From assembly GCA_009599575.1 (NCBI GenBank), contig VWND01000067.1:744001-808000 (forward strand): a stretch of 64,000 nucleotides of DNA. The letters run 5' to 3'. Position numbers and translations under genes: made by a program. Positions within the stretch are counted from its first letter, which is position 1. Each line of letters starts with the position of its first letter. The DNA comes from Blumeriella jaapii (Eukaryota > Ascomycota > Leotiomycetes > Helotiales > Drepanopezizaceae). Positions 21,500 through 32,829 of this stretch are shown piece by piece. The notes beneath the pieces were generated by a model. The model did no database searches. It was not told the origin of the DNA and saw only the letters and a list, made by a program, of their open reading frames with translations.

Positions 21500-21990
21500 T
21501 AAAGCCGTCAGCTGTATTATTTTTGCTTTAAACGTAATACAAATCTAGCTTATTAGCAGCAATTTCGGAACGAACGTAATAATATTTGATATTAATATGC
21601 TTCGTACGTTAATAATATTCGAAGTTTTCAGCTAATAAAAAAGCTTTCTGGCTGTCGCAATTTATTTCGATATACTAAGTATTTGGGCGATTATAACCTA
21701 TTTTTTATAAAACTTAGCGAATCCAGGCGGCCTTTTAAGCGAATTTATATATAACAACGTATTCAGCTTTAATAAAAAAAAAGGCAACGATAGTTTGGCG
21801 CTTTAAAATAACTGCAAAAACAGCTTTTGCAAAAAAGAACGCAATACTATTATATAATATCCTATTTATTCGGGTTTCAGCCCAATTAAAATCGCAAAAG
21901 CCGTATAATTTTATTTTGGCCTTATTCGTAATTTGTTTTTCAAATACCAGGCAAAACATTTTTATTTTTTATAAATATTATATTACGCGT
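21500..21990 (-). pseudogene. Copia RNase H relic
   Basis: Open stretch 21959-21735 reads IKLYGFCDFNWAETRINR, then AVILKRQTIVAFFFIKAEYVVI, matching the copia RNase H phrases GY-DADWAG---- and S-KQ--VA-SS-EAEY. The catalytic Asp of FCDFNWA and the Glu of AEY are visible. Stops lie on both sides. Confidence 0.88.
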
Positions 21991-22079
21991 TTGGCGGCGG
22001 CGATATATTATAAGAACTGATTTGTAAAAAATTTAATTAAAACAAAGCAGTAATATGCAATATCCCAGCGTATTTAAAT

Positions 22080-23050
22080 AACGAAGTATTGTAAAAAGCC
22101 GCAAATCGATTAATATAACTTAATATCGTAAAATATAGCCTGACCTTCGAATTTAATTATATAAACTTCGGAATCCGACGCAAAAAGCGTAATTGCGCTT
22201 TTGTAATTAAATATACCGAATTTGTTTAAAATTTTATTAATATAAGTATTTTGGCAGAAAAAAATAATATATGCTATTTTATTTTTAATAATACGAATAT
22301 TTAAAAAGTATTTTGCTTTTTTTTGCGATTATATATCGAAAAAAGCATGCAAATTTTTTTTAAATTTATCGAAAACAAAGCCTTTCTTGGCCAGTATTAA
22401 AAAATCGTCGATGTAAATAACGATGCAAATTTTAATAATTCTATTAATATAAACGTAATTATCGATTTCCATAAAATAAAAGTTAAGCTTAGCTAATTCC
22501 GTACGAAGCTTGATTTGCCAAAATCGTAGGAATTGTTTAAAACCGTATAAGGCTTTAAACAATTTAAAATAATAATTATAAATAAATCTGATTTTTAATT
22601 CGATCCAGCCAAAAGGGGATTTGACGTAAATATCGTTATTTGCATCATTATTTAAAAATGCAATTTTTATATCGTACTTTTTAAATTCGTAATTTATTAT
22701 AATAGCAATATTAATAGCGATTTTTCAAACAGCCGACTTGCAAACACTAGCGTAGATTTGGTTATAATTTCGACCGTATTTTTAAAAAAATCTTTAAACG
22801 ATAAATCGAATTTTATATTTGTTAATTTTACCGTTTTTATTTTTTTTAAATTTAAATAATAATCTGAAACTTAAAATGCGACAACTTTTAAAAACGTCTG
22901 CTTTTTTTATAATAATCCAGGTTTTTTTATATAAAAATAATTTGTACTTTTTGATTATTACAAAGCGCTATTAATTTCCGTCAATTCTAGCAAAAGCTTT
23001 TTCAAATATATAAAAGTCGTTTATAAAAAAGAATTTATTAAAGCCAGCGG
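22080..23050 (-). pseudogene. Copia reverse transcriptase relic (YIDD retained)
   Basis: Open stretch 22562-22329 reads FKALYGFKQFLRFWQ, the copia phrase KALYGLKQSPR-W, then ICIVIYIDDFLILAKK, the intact active-site YIDD (about 22420-22394), then a KKNLHAFFDI end. Upstream, the NIKIAFLNNDANNDIYV region (about 22700-22620) matches DVK-AFLNG----IYV. It is the best recognised RT in the window, yet stops flank it. Confidence 0.9.
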
Positions 23051-23279
23051 CGAAAACGTAATTATATAAAAACGTGTTAAAATTAAATGCGACGTTTTTA
23101 AATAGTCTGTCGAAGCGTATATTAATTCGTTTAAATAAAAACAGTGGGCCAAATCTTTCTAGCTTTAATTTTTTTAATAATAAAAGCTAGTAATAATATA
23201 ATGATTTCGCTTATTTCAGATGCGACAGTATTATTTAAATTATTATCGTTTTGCTGATTTTTTTTATATAGTTCAAGAA

Positions 23280-24290
23280 GTTCGTTATTATTATTTCTTT
23301 TTTTTAATTTACCGTTAATAATTTAATTATTATTATAATCGTCCAATATAAAATCTCCATCCAAATCACTTTTAATTAAAAATGTATTAAACTGATCAGA
23401 TTCGAGCTGAAAAGTGGGGTCGGTAATAAAACCATTTTTATTAAATCTTATATAAAAAGATTTAATAATTTTATTTCCAGTTCTAGCAGAAACGTAAATT
23501 TTTTAAATATTATTTCTTTTAAATCCAATAAGAATTTCTATTTCGGCTCTAAAAGCAAGCTTGCGATTCTGAACACGTCGTTCAGATTCGATAAAAACGT
23601 AGACTTTACAATCTAAAACTCGAAGGTGTTTAACCGAAGGCTTATATTCCACCTTTGGCTAAACGTTATCTTAAAAGGTTTGATAAAGGGTTTTACTATT
23701 CAATTGAATATTAGCCGTAAGATTGGTAATATAAATTATAACTAATAAAATCTCTGGCTATAAAAACTCCGGAATTTTCTGATTAATTATAGCAGTTCGG
23801 AACTTTTTTATCAGAATGCGAATCGAACGTTCTGATCGACCGTTTTGCTCTGGAATATAAAAAGTAAATTTTTCTAAAACTATTTTAAAATATTTAGCTA
23901 GCTTTCGCATTTGCGTAAAGCTGTATTCTTTGCTTTTATCACAACGCCATTTTTTAATTATACGATTGTATTAGATTTTAGCAAAGCGGATTATTTTTTT
24001 ATTAATTTGAAAAGCTTTATTTTTTTAAAAATATATATAATTTTAACGAGCCATAAATGCAGGGCAGATAGAAATCGAAGTATATTTATAGCCGTGAATA
24101 CCGTTTGGAATAAAATATATTATATTAACGTGCAGTTTATCGAAAGCCTTAATAGATTTAAAGCGAGCCGAACGCTTATTCGTTTTTTTAATAAATCTGC
24201 CAAGTTCGCAAAATTAATATACACTTGTTCTGCCTGTTTTAATCTTTTTAAATTTTATATTAATAACATTGTTTTGAATATTTCGAATTG
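23280..24290 (-). pseudogene. Copia integrase relic
   Basis: Minus strand near 23866-23800 reads FYIPEQNGRSERSIRIL, the copia integrase hallmark (PQQNG-AER) with the catalytic Glu region. It is followed by VKHLRVLDCKVYVFIESERR (about 23620-23560; family LR-FGC-AYV-----R) and EIEILIGFKRNNI (family GI-VGY-----YR). The plus-strand 128-aa frame at 23911-24297 is antisense to this gene. Confidence 0.88.
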
Positions 24291-24291
24291 C

Positions 24292-24651
24292 TTATAGCCC
24301 AAAATAATAAAAACGTTTATGCCAAAATTCGATATCAATTGAAACTTTTTTAATAGCAGCAGATAAAACATACATTGCGACGTAAGCTGAATTAATTAAA
24401 AGCTTTTTTATAATAAACAATTTTTTATCAACAGCGCAAATTTTATTATTATTAATTATATAAAAAATATTCGATTTCAGATAGCTTCCAAGCTTATTAA
24501 GCTTAAAGCCTAAAAAAAGCGAAACAAAGCAAAAAAGCATATAAACCGTATTATACAATTCCAGCATTCGTACAAAACCATTTGTTTTAAGCGTACGAAT
24601 AATACAAGTGCCTAAACCTAAGAATTTAATTGGCCCATTTGCAATAGCCAT
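24292..24651 (-). pseudogene. Copia gag-pre-integrase open stretch (119 codons)
   Basis: Minus-strand open stretch. It begins with GPIKFLGLGTCIIRT (family V-G-GTV---), then NTVYM (family L--V-YVP) and ends IDIEFWHKRFYYFGL, the gag-pre-integrase signature LWH-RLGHLG that starts the integrase zinc domain. The initiating ATG is internal. Confidence 0.85.
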
Positions 24652-24659
24652 TAAAAGTA

Positions 24660-26031
24660 AATCGTTTCTAAGCTTATAAAAAATAAACCTAGAAAAATCG
24701 TTGCAAATATAATCTATAGCTTTTGTATTATAAAATCAGCGATTTTTTTTTTTAAATATAAAAAAAAGATTATTTTCAAAAGCAATAACATTATCAGAAG
24801 GTAATTTAATAAAAACAATTAGTTTATCGAACACTTTTTTTTCGTCGTCGTTAAAAGACTTTTTTTTTAACGTTTTTTTAAAAGCAGTATATTTTTTTTT
24901 ATACGCTTTTTTTAAGTCTTTCGCTTTTTTTTATTAATTTTAAAACAATCGTTATGCTTATGCCAAAGCTTTTTTTGTTTGCAATATTTGTATACAATAG
25001 CGTAAAATGGCTTGAAATTGTTTCTTTTTGCCTTATTATTGTTTTTCTTATTAGCGTTGGCGTTAGCGTTATTGTTTTAGTTATTTCCTTCGCTTTTACT
25101 TTTATTAATGGCAGAATTAAACTTATTATTATACAAGATTTAACCGCTGTTAATTTTAATAAATTCGCTCGTACGAGTTTTATTTATAATATTTTTAATT
25201 AGATTTTTAAAAGTGATTTTAGATTTTAATTTAAAAATTCGAAATAAAAATCGTTAGCGTTCGGCCCATATGGCGTACTTTTTTAAATATGCGGCAATAA
25301 ATATAACTGGGTTTTATTATACGAGTGGAACGATATTTAAAGCTTCCAGCTTCGTAACAAAAAGTCGAAAGGCCTGAATAAACTTTTCGAATAAAAAATA
25401 ATCGTCGTAATTAATAATAATATAGTTTTAAATTGCGTTATATTTCAAAACTGTTTTAAAACCCTTATATTATTATTGTAAAAACTCCTATATATCAAAA
25501 GCAGTTTTTTTTCTAATAATATATTTTTTTGGGCCAGGCTTGCAATTCGCAGATATTACAAATTTTATTTAAAAGTCACCGGAGTTTCAATTCTGCTATA
25601 TTTTAAATGCAGCAGCGGAATGGTTTTTATTCTATTTGTTCATTTTAGCCGGAATATATAACTTCGATTTTAAATTCAAAAACTTGGCCAAATAGTTTGT
25701 ATTTGCGATAAACATGATTTTGTTTTTTTATAATTGATAATTATCAGCGCTTTTTAGCTTTGTAATTTTAAAAAGATTTATAAAAATTATAGCCATTTTG
25801 CGCGGGCGCGCAGATTCGAAAAGTTTTAATAAAAAAAAAAATAATTTTCCAGGTAAAAAAAGGTTTTCGGAAAAGTTTTTTTCAGAATTTTGATCGTAAT
25901 TTAATTTAAAGTTTTATGATTTTTAAAAAAGGGAATTCGGTGTTTATAATTTTCGAATATTTAAATAATCAACGTCGATTTCCGAAAATATAAAAGATTT
26001 GCTACGCGAATTTTTTTTTTTTAAATGCGAT
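24660..26031 (-). pseudogene. Copia gag/protease relic, downstream part
   Basis: Sequence between the gag-pre-integrase region and nested G3, expected to hold the protease and the gag C-terminal half. It includes a Lys/Asn-rich zinc-knuckle-like zone near 24960-25120, whose antisense is the hydrophobic plus-strand ORF at 24954-25202. No clean DSGAT motif was read. The remainder of gag continues on the other side of G3 at 32026-32486. Confidence 0.5.
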
Positions 26032-26036
26032 CGGAA

Positions 26037-26210
26037 TGTCAGAGGTGTGAACGAGCAAAAGGTTCGTGGATAAATTGCATTAACTACGGGATTCTAAGTT
26101 TAGAAGTGTCGTAAAGTTTAAAATATAATATATGCGGGCTCCGATGTTACGTAATAACAACGTGATCTTCGGACCACGTAACTAACGAACTGACGTTTTA
26201 TTTTTTTATA
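26037..26210 (-). repeat. G3 3' LTR (174 bp)
   Basis: Mutated partner of 31847-32020. Differences are transitions, including CTCATCCCCTCACA reduced to TTTATTTTTTTATA at the right end and both CACGTG sites reduced to TACGTA or CACGTA. Confidence 0.92.
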
Positions 26211-26703
26211 TATAATTTTTTATTTTATTTTTTTATTTAATTTTTTCGTCGTCGGAATTTACTTTTATAAATCGAGCTTCGTCCGCAAAGCGTTTTTGTA
26301 AACGAATACGAAGTTTAGCTGGAATAATAGAAAAAATAGTAAAAAAATCAGGTTTTTCTAGTTTCGGAAGCAAAATAACTGATTTTTTTGTAATAGAAAG
26401 GAAATTGATAGCAGTTTTTTTGTGTTTAATAACGGTTGTAAAAGCTTTTTTTAATAATAAAAGTTCGTTTTCGTTATTCGTCGATTTGGCACGTTTTTTA
26501 TTAGCAATTCTGGTTTTAGCTAGTTTTGCTTTAGTCGGGTAAAGTTTTTAAAAAAAACGTGTAGCGAATTTAATTATAAAATTATATATGTTAATAACGT
26601 TTTTTAATAATTTTTAAAACTGGTTTTCGGCGTTGTAACCGCGCTATTATATAAAATAAAAAAAGTTAAGATTTCGTTTAGAATCGAAAATAGCGTTTAT
26701 AAC

Positions 26704-26990
26704 TTATAGCAAGCTGTCGTCGGCGTCGATAAAAACAAATGGTAAGAAAAGGTTTTCCTGTTTTAAAAAAGGGTCGTTATAAGCAAATTTAAGCAAATTA
26801 GTATAAAAAACGGGATGTAATAGTTTTTGCTCGAAAAATAATTTTAATTTATAATTATAAAAATCTAAAACTTCGGCGATTTTGTAAAAACCGTAAAATT
26901 TATTATCGAGTTTTTTAATTATTTTGATAAAAATGATATTGCGCTTATTAAAAAACACGCTATTTTTTATTCGGTAAGCAAAAGCTGATT
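26704..26990 (-). pseudogene. G3 integrase C-terminal region
   Basis: Open 84-codon minus-strand stretch reading KKLDNKFYGFYKIAEVLDFY (family KLD-K--GPF-I----), then KLLHPVFYTNLLKFAYNDPF (family --HPVFH-SLL---) and an acidic end. Typical gypsy integrase tail. Confidence 0.82.
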
Positions 26991-27059
26991 GGCGGTATCG
27001 GTTAAAATAATGTTTTTGGTCGGCTAGCGCTGAAATCAGATTCGTGCGTAATAATAATT

Positions 27060-27960
27060 TTTTTTTTTTTATCTTTTTTGCAAAATCGTTTTTTTTCGCG
27101 TTTGTTATTTATAATATGCGAAAAATCGAGGCTAAAATAAGTTTGAATAAAAAAAAGCTTAATCGGAGATAAAAGCTTTTGTTAGCGTAAAAAAAAAAAC
27201 TCCGGTAAAAACGTTTACAGCGTTATTTACTGCGAATCCGGCTAGAAGAAGCCAGTTTTTCTAGTTTTTTTAGGCGTATTTAATAAATTGTTTTAAATAA
27301 AAAAATAAATAAGCGTTTGCGTTTTCGGTTTAGCCATTTGTTTCGGAATAAAAGCTGATGAATAGCGTAATATTGGTTCCGAAACGGTGATTAATAATTT
27401 TTCAGAATTATAAAATAAACAAAAAGCTTCGGTTTGAAATTATAAAATTCGAAAAGCTATATAAGCGTTAAATTCTTTTATAAAACAGCTTGGCTAGATT
27501 TGACGCTTTTATAGCTAAATAGCAGGTTATATAATATTGTTTTTTGATAAAGCGATATATTATTATTATAATTAAATTATTTCGATTCTTATGTTTTTTT
27601 ACGAAGAAAAAGCTTATGAAATCGATTGATATATGGTTCCATCGGCGTAAAAAAATAAGCAAAGATTTGAAAAGTTTTTGGTAGCGTTGATTAATATTTG
27701 TATTGCGAAAACAGCCGTTGCAATTGCGTACAAATTTTTTGCAATTTTTAGAAATTAATAGCTAGTAATAATTTCTGCTAATAATTTCGTACAATTTGTT
27801 TTTTCCGAAATGATTTGTTTTTATTAAATTATAGGCTATTTGCAAAAGCCAGGTGCGAATAGAAATATTTAAATTCGGTGTGTTTAGAACGTATAATCGG
27901 TTTCGAAAATACAATTTGTTATTGCGTATAAAATATTCGGAAAATTGTAAGTTTTTTGAT
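27060..27960 (-). pseudogene. G3 integrase relic
   Basis: Minus strand: LISKNCKKFVRNCNGCFRN (about 27770-27710) is the H2C2 cysteine half, and LLIFLRRWNHISIDFIS (about 27665-27605) is the phrase before the first catalytic Asp, which is present in IDFI. The open stretch 27662-27468 continues with LIIIIIYRFIKKQYYITC (family L-VVVDR-TK--H-I--). Confidence 0.85.
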
Positions 27961-28259
27961 TTCGAAATACTTTTTGATTTAAATATTTTTTTTTTAATAG
28001 CAATTTATAATTTATTAATAAAATAATATTCGTTTAATAATTGTAAAAGTTTTTCGTCGTTTGCTTTGGGTATTTGTTTAAGCAGGGTTAGAAAAGCGTT
28101 TAAAACTTTAATTAAATAATATTTTTTAAAAAAGGTTTGATTTTGGAACTGAATTTTCTCGTTTGAAAAGTTTTAAAAAAAATTTTAAAAACGTCGGATT
28201 AAAAAGTCAGATTTGCTATTTTGTTTTTTAAATTTAAATATAATTACAAAATCAAAACT

Positions 28260-28740
28260 AGCTAAAAATTCGCTTCAGCGTATTTGACGCTTATTAAATT
28301 GTTTAATCGTTATGAAATATTTTAAATTTCGATAGTCTGTAAATATTCGAATTAAATAGGCAGTTTTTTGTAATTCGGCTCGCTAATTTTCGAAGCAACG
28401 TATAATAACGAAAAGTTTTTTATTATAAATTTCGTAATTGCATTCGGCTAAATCGAATTTCTTCGATATAAAAGCGATTGGATAAAATACTTTTGCATCG
28501 TTTTTTTAAAAAAAAATTCTTAAAAAAACGTAATCAGAAGCGTCGGTTTTAACGAAAATCTTTTTATTAAAATTAAAATAAAATAATATAAATGTAATAA
28601 TAAAAGCCGACTTAAGGAATTCGAAAGCTTTAATACAGTTATTATTAAAGTTTTATTTAATATTTTTTTTCGTTAAATTTACTAAAAGAATAACGATGCG
28701 GAAAAAACTTTTAATAAAGCGTCGGTAGAAATTTGCAAAA
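28260..28740 (-). pseudogene. G3 RNase H relic
   Basis: Its end reads RQIR then stop then SEFLASFDFVI (about 28300-28250), the gypsy phrase R--RW-E-L--FDF-I. Upstream are [13 protein letters not shown] (about 28480-28440; family --HPIAYYSRKL) and DASDYV-like remnants with the RNase H Asp near 28540. Confidence 0.78.
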
Positions 28741-28759
28741 TCTAAAAACGCTTATACGT

Positions 28760-29560
28760 TTTTGACGTTGAATAGAAGATTTCAGCTAATAATAGCTTTT
28801 AATTTCTTAAGGTTTATTTTGATTTTAATAATAAAAATAATTATTTTTAAATAAACGACTTTTTAAATTTTAAATTCGCATTTTTTTATATTTAATTGCA
28901 GGCCAGCGTCGGAAAAAGCTTGAAAAACGAAATTAACGTGTTTTTTATGTTTTTGAAAATCGTTTAAATAGATTAGAATATCGTTTATATAAGCTGTACA
29001 AAAAATATTTAAATAAGATCGTAGAATATCGTTTATACGAGATTGGAAGATGGCAGGAGCGTTGCATAAACCGAAGGGTATAATTAACGATTCGAATAAA
29101 TCGTATTTCGTATTAAACGTAATAAGCTATTTATAGCCTTTTTTTATTCGAATTTTATTAAAAGCGGCAAAAACGTTAAGTTTAATATAAAACTTCGTTT
29201 TATTTAATCGAGAAAATGTGTTTTAAATTAATAATAAAGGATATCGGTTTTTAATTATTATAGCGTTGAAAGCTTTATAATCGACGCAAAAACGTAATCC
29301 GCTTTTTGGTTTTTTCGCAAATAAAATTAAAAAAACGGCGGAGAAAAAGTTAGTTCGAATTTAGTTTTTTTCGAGGTTTTTTTTTAAAAACTTGCGTAAA
29401 ACTTAAAGTTCGTTAATTAATATATTATATAAAAAATCGTATAAAAGTATTGCGTCAAAACGGAGTTTTATCGTATAATCAACGCTTTTTTTATAAAGCG
29501 TAAATTTATCAGTTTTAATAAAATCGAAAGCGGCCAAATAGTAATGGTAGTATTAAAAGA
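28760..29560 (-). pseudogene. G3 reverse transcriptase relic (YIND)
   Basis: Minus strand near 29010-28960 reads FCTAYINDILIYLN, the RT active-site box with Asn for the first Asp. Upstream, FILNTKYDLFESLIIPFGL with NAPAIFQ (about 29110-29050) is the phrase F-T-YG-YE----PFGL-NAP--FQ. Near 29330-29270, [14 protein letters not shown] matches KK-DG-LR-CVDYR. Confidence 0.88.
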
Positions 29561-29959
29561 GTTTTATTCGGAAGTCGATTGATGGTTTGATTTAAAAGGC
29601 TAAACGAATATTTTTCAAAAAGGTTTTAGCGAAATAAAATTCAGCTGATAAATATTGTTATTTAGCTTAAAAAAGTTTTTGTCGTAATTAATTTACTTTT
29701 GGTAATGCAGAATTAAGGTCGTTTTTAATTATAGCGCCGAGTTTTTGTAAACGTTGATCGATTTCGTACAATAAGGCTGAAAATATTTCGATTTCGGGCT
29801 GAAAGGATAGAATATTAAAAGCAGCAGCTTTTGTACGGCGAAAAGGGGCTGATTAAACGATTGATTTGTAAAAGTGGCGTTTTTAAATTAAATTTGAAAT
29901 AGTTAATTAATAAAAGTTTTAAGATAAATAATTCGAACGGCAAAAGTTTAAATTGAAGC

Positions 29960-30350
29960 AAAAGGTATTCGTAGTTTAATTAATATAGGAGTTATGTGTT
30001 TTAAGCCAAGGTTTGTCCAGAATAAGGTCGTATTTCCTTAATATTATAATAAAAATTGTAATTCGTTCGGTATAGCGAGCGATATTAATTTGAAAAAAGA
30101 TTTAATAAATAACGTCGCCGTAAGTAAAAAAACGTTCGTTAATTACGGTAAGTTTACGTGGATTAATAAATAAAACAAGGGTTAATTCGTAGTGTTATAC
30201 GAAAGCATAATTAATAAAATTATCGGTAGCTTCGGAATCGTTTAAAAAGTAGGTTTTAATATATATATTATTAGCAGTTATAATATAAAATAAAATTAAA
30301 TATGATTCCGGAACGCTATTTAAAACAAATAATTCCAATTTATTTTTTAA
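29960..30350 (-). pseudogene. G3 aspartic protease relic (DSEAT)
   Basis: Minus strand near 30244-30196 reads FLNDSEATDNFINYA, the retropepsin site L-DSGAT-NFI with G changed to E (GGA/GGG to GAA). It lies between the zinc knuckle and the RT. Confidence 0.8.
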
Positions 30351-30424
30351 AGGTTTTTAATAATAATAATTATCAGAAACAATTAGTTTCTCGACTTTTT
30401 TGCTTCGGTTTTAGCTTTTTTAAT

Positions 30425-30480
30425 CTAAAGGAAATCGGGGCAATTAGCAGCTCGGTATTTATCGCTAGCATATTATAAAT
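30425..30480 (-). pseudogene. G3 gag zinc knuckle relic
   Basis: The minus strand reads a CY--CGK-GH-A--CP-type knuckle decayed to YYASDKYRAANCPDF. The last Cys and Pro-Asp are retained. It marks the end of gag. Confidence 0.65.
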
Positions 30481-30499
30481 AAAAATTGTTAGCAAAAAG

Positions 30500-31846
30500 G
30501 TAGGTTCGGCGAGCTAGCTTTTCGGCGTTACCGACTGGGCGTTTGTTTTTTGTTATATTAGCTGCGGTTTATATAATTGCTTTGGTTTGGATAGCGCTAA
30601 AATTTATAAAGTCGCTTTGAATAATAATCGTAATAGCAGTTTTGAATATAGAAGCGAAAAAAATAATTTTCGTATTGCGGCTTTCGGTTTTATAATAATT
30701 AAAATTTAATTATCGAAAAACGGTATCGGTTTCGCGTATTTGAACGCAAAAACTAATAAAATCGGGTTTTAAATCGGAAAGATTAATATACGACAAACGA
30801 ATAATTATATTAAAATAAAAAGCTTCGCGTAAAATAACGATAGCGGCTTCGTTATTAAATTTAATATGATTTTTAATTTCTAGCTAAATAAAAAAAAAAG
30901 AACAGAAATTAATTGTTTTATTTAAAAAACAAATTTTTTTTAAATGCATCTGCTTATTAATTAAAAATACCGAACGATTATTAAAGGATTTGAATTATTT
31001 TTGCAATAGTCAGATAAAAAAAAATATTATTCGTACGTAAACTTTTTTGTAAAACGCTTTTGGCTGTATCGAAAAAGCGGGAAAAAAAATAATTTATGCG
31101 ATTTTGTTCGGTTGTATATCAGTTTTAATTAAAACGGAATTTTAGAATTATATTTTAAAAAAAAGTGGTAAAATACTTCGTAACGTTGCCGGTATTATCC
31201 GAATCTATAAATTTATCGGAATCGAAAAAAGCAAATATTTTTTTTTTTGCGTTTAAAATATTCGGTATATTTTAACTGATAAAAGCTTGTTTTCGAAGAT
31301 TGATAAGTTCGGCTTCGCGGTTTTAAATTATTTTTTTTTAAAAAGCTTTTTCTTTTTAGTATTATACCGTTTGAATATTTAGCTTTTAAGCGAGATTATT
31401 TAATTTAATTTTAAATAATACTATTATATCGTTCTGCTTTACCGCGTAAGCGAAAATATCGAAAATTTTTTAAAAGCAAGCTTTCGTATTAGCGATTAAA
31501 ACGGCGACGATTTGGTCGGAGTATTTAAAATGCTTCAAAATAAAGCAATTAAAAGGTTTCGACAATTTAAAATGGTCCGATATAATTCGTTAAAAAAAAA
31601 GCGTAAAATGTATTTTGTTCCGGAATATAAGCAAAAGCAGAACGGAATTTTTTAAATATAAGTCTTATATCAGAGAAAATTATCGTTTCGTAGTTTCGTA
31701 TCGTAAAAGTTTTTAAAAAATCGTGAAAATTATTATCGCGATAAGATTTATTAATTTTTCGTATGCGCAAAAGTAAAACAGAATTAGCAGGCTTTTTCAG
31801 CTTAAAGGCTGAAATAAAAGTGTCAAAAAGGGTTTGATAATTAATA
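30500..31846 (-). pseudogene. G3 gag relic
   Basis: Minus-strand gag between the 5' LTR and the zinc knuckle. The open piece 31770-31567 is a mid-gag fragment (YRDNNFHDFLKTFTIRNYE...). The rest shows coding texture with frequent stops. Confidence 0.6.
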
Positions 31847-32020
31847 TGTCAGAGGTATAAACGAGCAGAAGGTTCGTAGATGAATTGCATTAACTACGGG
31901 GTTCTAAATTTAAAAGTGTCGTAAAGTCTAAAATACAATATATGCGGGCTCCGATATCACGTGATAACAACGTGACCTTCGGACCACGTGACCAACGAAC
32001 TGACGTCTCATCCCCTCACA
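31847..32020 (-). repeat. G3 5' LTR (174 bp), well preserved
   Basis: On the coding strand it begins TGTGAGGGGATGAGACGTCAG and ends CCTCTGACA. It keeps two CACGTG E-boxes (31957-31962 within ATCACGTGAT, and 31985-31990 within CCACGTGA) and a CATATATTGTA TATA-like site near 31940-31948. It is markedly GC-richer than the element interior. Confidence 0.92.
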
Positions 32021-32025
32021 CGGAG

Positions 32026-32486
32026 GAATTAAAAGCGTTTTTAATTAAAATAAGAAAAGGTTATTCCTTTTCGTTAATATCGGAGTTTTTTGCTGATATG
32101 TTTATTTTTGTTCGCACCGAACTATCCAATTAAGATCGCAAATCGGAAAATAAAAAAGAAAATAATTTAAGGAAAATTATAGCAGTAAAAGTAAATAAAA
32201 GTCCGGCAAAATTAATTTCTGCTATTTTATTTGACTTTTTTGCTATCGTTTTTTTAAATAAAATTAAAACAGTATTCGCTTTGATTGCAGCTTTTCTAGA
32301 AAATGAAACTCTTTTATTAGCTGCATTTGCAATTTCAGCAGCAAAGCGCTTTTTAGCGTTGCCTGCTATTTTGACGGTTTCCGACGTGATTGTTCGCGCC
32401 GAGGGTTCGATTATTCCTTACGCGTATGCGCTGAAATCGGAATATCGAAAATGAATATAACAAACTTATTGCCGGGGCTTATAATC
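32026..32486 (-). pseudogene. Copia gag relic, upstream part
   Basis: Right-hand fragment of copia gag between the G3 insertion and the copia 5' LTR. It is less AT-mutated than the left fragment. It contains minus-strand readable sequence with A/K-rich helices (for example near 32390-32280, antisense of LLAAFAISAAKRF). The first bases after the LTR (32486 leftward, GATTATAAGCCCCGG) are the likely primer-binding region. Confidence 0.45.
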
Positions 32487-32669
32487 TATTGCTAGTATTT
32501 TGACTAGTTAATAGGCAGAAGAAGCAATAAGTGCATACGATAGGGTTGGTTGATTTGTAGTAGTATTCTAGGTATGGTGTGCGCCCTTATGGGGCGTGCA
32601 CGGTACTCGGGAACTAGTCGTCTTGGCAACCAGTCATGTGAGCAACACGTGACACTTAATCTAGCAACA
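32487..32669 (-). repeat. Copia 5' LTR (183 bp)
   Basis: Better preserved LTR. On the coding strand it begins TGTTGCTAGATTAAGTGTCACGTG and ends ACTAGCAATA. It keeps the CACGTG E-box, a CGCCC-TTAT-GGGGCG hairpin and both 9-bp inverted ends apart from one G-to-A. CATTT follows at 32670-32674. Confidence 0.93.
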
Positions 32670-32829
32670 CATTTTATATTAAAACACCACCAACGCCAGA
32701 TATTTAATTACACTAAATTAATGTATAGTAAAAGCAAGCAGTTATTTTCAGATTTTGAATTAAAAAGTTAAATTTTATTAATAAAAACTAATTTAAACAA
32801 GTGTTTTGTACGCATTTTCAATTTTTTTT

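Larger units (their letters stand above)
26037..32020 (-). mobile_element. Ty3/gypsy element G3, nested in copia, full length
   Basis: Minus-strand gypsy element, 5984 bp, inserted in copia gag. LTRs 26037-26210 and 31847-32020 (174 bp each) begin TGTCAGAGG and end TCACA (TATA in the mutated left copy). Flanks are CGGAA (26032-26036) and CGGAG (32021-32025), a 5-bp duplication with one transition. Coding order is gag, zinc knuckle, protease, RT, RNase H, integrase. It is broken by stops throughout. It is single-copy in the window, and the right LTR is far less mutated than the left. Confidence 0.93.
21039..32669 (-). mobile_element. Ty1/copia element with TSD, interrupted by gypsy G3
   Basis: Minus-strand copia element, 11631 bp including the nested G3 (about 5.6 kb without it). 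LTRs 21039-21223 and 32487-32669 have inverted ends TGTTGCTAG / CTAGCAACA (first G mutated to A in both). The 5-bp duplication CATTT lies at 21034-21038 and 32670-32674. Coding order on the minus strand is gag, gag-pre-integrase, integrase, RT, RNase H, which is diagnostic of Ty1/copia (integrase before RT). Broken by stops but with good conserved phrases. Confidence 0.95.

Noticed and set aside
23911..24297. 128-codon plus-strand ORF
   Set aside because: Antisense to the copia integrase relic, which has diagnostic motifs on the minus strand.
24954..25202. 82-codon hydrophobic plus-strand ORF
   Set aside because: Antisense to copia gag (Asn/Lys-rich); no family resemblance.
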